Positions 18,069 through 19,385 of a stretch of 19,385 bases of DNA are shown here, one piece after another; the stretch's first letter is position 1, and every line of letters starts with the position of its first letter. The position numbers and the translations under genes are program-made. The notes below the pieces were generated by a model. The model ran no database searches. It was not told where the DNA came from and saw only the letters and a program-made list of their open reading frames with translations. Source of the DNA: Candidatus Paceibacter sp. (lineage in GTDB: Bacteria > Patescibacteriota > Patescibacteriia > SG8-24 > DYFX01); NCBI GenBank assembly GCA_020724945.1, contig DYFX01000013.1:1-19385 (forward strand), in the 5' to 3' direction.

Positions 18069-18554
18069 TCAGCGTCCGATCTGATACCACAGCGCGGTGC
18101 CGTTCGGTCCGGGCATGGAGGCGCGGAGGGTGCCGGTGCCGCCGCCGGGCGTCGGCGCGGTGAGGGCAGGCAGGGTGATTTCCCGTCCCGCGTCCTCGAG
18201 GTTGGCGTAGAGCGCGCAGGAACCGTCCGCCGCGTAGGCGTAGCGATAGCCGGACGCCGTCTCGCTCCCGCTCTTGGGATCGCGCGGCGCACGGGAGAGG
18301 TATCGGGTGATCTGCGGGTTGGCGGCCGCGAGGTCGGCGTAGAGTTCCTGCAGATCGTACTCCCCCGCTCCGGAAGACGGCGCGTAACAGGAAATCGCCA
18401 GCAGGAAGCGGCCCATCTGGTTCATGTCCGCGATGCGCGCCGTATCGCGCGCCTTGCGACGCGCCGGCACGAGCGCCACGGCGACGACCGCCGTCAGGAT
18501 GGCGACGATGCCGATCGCGATCAGCAGTTCGATGAGCGTGAGACCCTTGCGCAT
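18069..18554 (-). CDS. Type IV pilin / type II secretion pseudopilin-like protein
   Basis: A 161-residue prepilin. The leader is very short: MRKG, cleaved before LTLIELLIAIGIVAILTAVV, with Glu5 of the mature protein conserved for assembly. The hydrophobic helix runs to about residue 26. It continues as P-A-R-R-K-A-R-D-T-A-R-I-A-D-M-N-Q-M, the pattern typical of Patescibacteria pilins and of minor pseudopilins. The C-terminal domain has two Cys residues (I-S-C-Y near 71-74 and G-S-C-A near 112) that may form a disulfide, and several Tyr. No other pilus gene is present, so the assembly machinery is elsewhere. The start at 18554 is set by the family N-terminus. An extended -10 box lies 8 bases upstream without a Shine-Dalgarno site, so the mRNA is probably leaderless. 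msrB and the FMN reductase follow closely. Confidence 0.92.
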   Translation of the reverse strand: MRKGLTLIELLIAIGIVAILTAVVAVALVPARRKARDTARIADMNQMGRFLLAISCYAPSSGAGEYDLQELYADLAAANPQITRYLSRAPRDPKSGSETASGYRYAYAADGSCALYANLEDAGREITLPALTAPTPGGGTGTLRASMPGPNGTALWYQIGR

Positions 18555-18562
18555 ATGCCCGA

Positions 18563-18571
18563 AGTATAGCA
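18563..18571 (-). promoter_or_regulatory. Extended -10 promoter of the pseudopilin operon (leaderless)
   Basis: The minus strand reads TGC-TATACT, close to the extended -10 consensus, exactly 8 bases before the ATG at 18554. The predicted transcript starts at or next to the start codon. No -35 match is evident, as is usual for extended -10 promoters. Confidence 0.6.
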
Positions 18572-18605
18572 CGATGCGCGGCACGCACCTTCACGGGAGG
18601 TCTTC

Positions 18606-19385
18606 ATGAGAAAAGCCGGTATCGACTTCGGTCTCACCCATGTCAAGGCGCACTGGATCGAGCCGACGGGACAGCGCCGCTACCTTTCGACCATGGACGG
18701 CTTCGATCGCCGAAGCCTGTCCAACGAGCTGTGGCACCGCTTCCGCATCGATGCCCTCTCGGCGGCCGGCAACGGCCCGACCGACGGGTTCGAACGGTTC
18801 GCGCACCATCGACCCGAGGGCGATCCGCTGTCGCTCGAGATCTCGACGCAGGCCGCCGGGGCGGCGCGCCTCCTGGAAGAGGCCGGCATCGTCGTCGCCG
18901 AGAGGCGCCTGGTCGTCGCGGTCGGCACGGGCACCTCGTACGCCCTGCAGGACGGCGGCGCCTGCCTTCCGCTGCTCGGCAGCGCCGTCGGCGCCGGCAC
19001 CGTCGACGGGCTCCTCGCTTCGATGGGCATGCCGTCGGGTCCCGGCATCGACGAGGCGCTCGACGCCGAAGCCGCGCCGCCGCACTTCGACCTGATGCTC
19101 GCCGAGGCGGTCCCCTCCCTCAAGGGGACGCCGTACGAGGCGTTCGTCGCCTCGCATTTCGCGAAGGCGGCGCGCGACGCGCCGGCCGACCAGGCCGCCT
19201 GCGACCTGCGCTTCGCCGCGAGCGCGGTCAACCTCCTGCTCGTGGATGTCGCCCGCAGCCTCCTGCTGTTCGGGAACGACCCCCTCTGCTCGGGCGCCAC
19301 GGATGTCGTCGTGCTCGGCACGATGCCGACACGCTCGCGCGTCGTGCGGCGCTTCCTCGAACAGTACCTCCGCATGATCGGCAAG
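18606..19385 (+). CDS. Type II pantothenate kinase, partial (runs off the right edge)
   Basis: The first 260 codons of an open frame that reaches the window end without a stop. It encodes an ASKHA-fold pantothenate kinase, the first and controlling enzyme of coenzyme A synthesis. The N-terminal MRKAGIDFGLTHVKAHW is the ATP-phosphate loop, but the usual G-G-T is replaced by G-L-T. VAVGTGTSYALQDGG near 99-113 and LLGSAVGAGTVDGLL near 117-131 are type II PanK signatures (Staphylococcus CoaW, animal PANK). H-F-A-K-A-A-R near 183-189 and the V-V-V-L-G-T strand near 236-241 also fit. The catalytic Glu that follows the first third in animal PANKs is not clear to me, and the V-L-G-T-M-P segment replaces the usual G-x-F/Y-L-R, so activity should be treated as probable. 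GGGAGG lies 5 bases before the ATG. It is divergent from the pilin. Confidence 0.85.
   Translation, partial: MRKAGIDFGLTHVKAHWIEPTGQRRYLSTMDGFDRRSLSNELWHRFRIDALSAAGNGPTDGFERFAHHRPEGDPLSLEISTQAAGAARLLEEAGIVVAERRLVVAVGTGTSYALQDGGACLPLLGSAVGAGTVDGLLASMGMPSGPGIDEALDAEAAPPHFDLMLAEAVPSLKGTPYEAFVASHFAKAARDAPADQAACDLRFAASAVNLLLVDVARSLLLFGNDPLCSGATDVVVLGTMPTRSRVVRRFLEQYLRMIGK

Noticed and set aside
1..19385. Mobile elements, CRISPR arrays, rRNA or tRNA genes, and toxin-antitoxin or defence modules
   Set aside because: I found no transposase or integrase motifs, no periodic repeats, no tRNA-like cloverleaf and no rRNA core sequence. The Com-like protein is the only phage-reminiscent gene and has no phage neighbours.

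Overview
The window is GC-rich, densely coding bacterial DNA with no RNA gene, CRISPR array, insertion sequence or phage module. No stretch without a gene exceeds about 135 bases. Twenty-four protein genes are supported, one running off the right edge, plus two possible leader micro-ORFs. The pseudopilin has the K-A-R-D...R...D...Q helix typical of Patescibacteria pilins, and the sigma factor, the short MscL and the small Cys-rich VKOR-like protein also recall that group. I therefore suggest, tentatively, a high-GC Patescibacteria-like (or deep Gram-negative) genome. Some genes (type II pantothenate kinase, lipase-maturation-factor fusion, SCO5389-like protein) are unusual there and may have been acquired.

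Layout. (1) 13-2717, minus: an operon of an MTH1-like Nudix sanitiser, a Gmad2 lipoprotein and a DCC/lipase-maturation-factor fusion. (2) 2801-5275, minus: three separately terminated genes, namely an unknown protein, a deoxyribosyltransferase-Nudix fusion and a NudK/ADP-sugar-type Nudix hydrolase. (3) 5396-7425, minus: an ECF sigma factor coupled to a membrane anti-sigma-like protein. (4) 7525-9351, minus: Fur-family regulator, CooC/MinD-like ATPase and SCO5389-like protein, under a promoter that contains two overlapping palindromes. (5) 9414-12232, plus: a pair of NrdR boxes, a Com-like zinc ribbon, a leader micro-ORF with a terminator-like hairpin, nrdD and nrdG (anaerobic ribonucleotide reductase and its activase). 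(6) 12246-12667, plus: a micro-ORF coupled to a DoxX-like membrane protein. (7) 12717-16330, minus: a five-gene redox operon of mscL, cupin, FadH-like flavoprotein, VKOR-like protein and DoxX. (8) 16390-17058, plus: a histidine phosphatase. (9) 17088-18554, minus: pseudopilin, msrB and an NADPH:FMN reductase. (10) 18606-end, plus: type II pantothenate kinase, partial.

The shared themes are nucleotide-pool quality and supply (three Nudix proteins, a deoxyribosyltransferase-like domain, NrdDG) and thiol/flavin redox (DCC, VKOR-like, DoxX, FadH-like, MsrB, FMN reductase). Regulation is very compact. Terminators are followed at once by the next promoter, and one promoter lies inside a terminator hairpin. 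Neighbouring genes often overlap as ATGA. Three genes have a -10 box exactly 8 bases before the ATG and should be leaderless, while others carry strong GGAGG Shine-Dalgarno sites. The best leads for undescribed biology are the Fur-ATPase-SCO5389 operon with its double palindrome, and the NrdR-controlled zinc-ribbon/leader/nrdDG unit that diverges from it.
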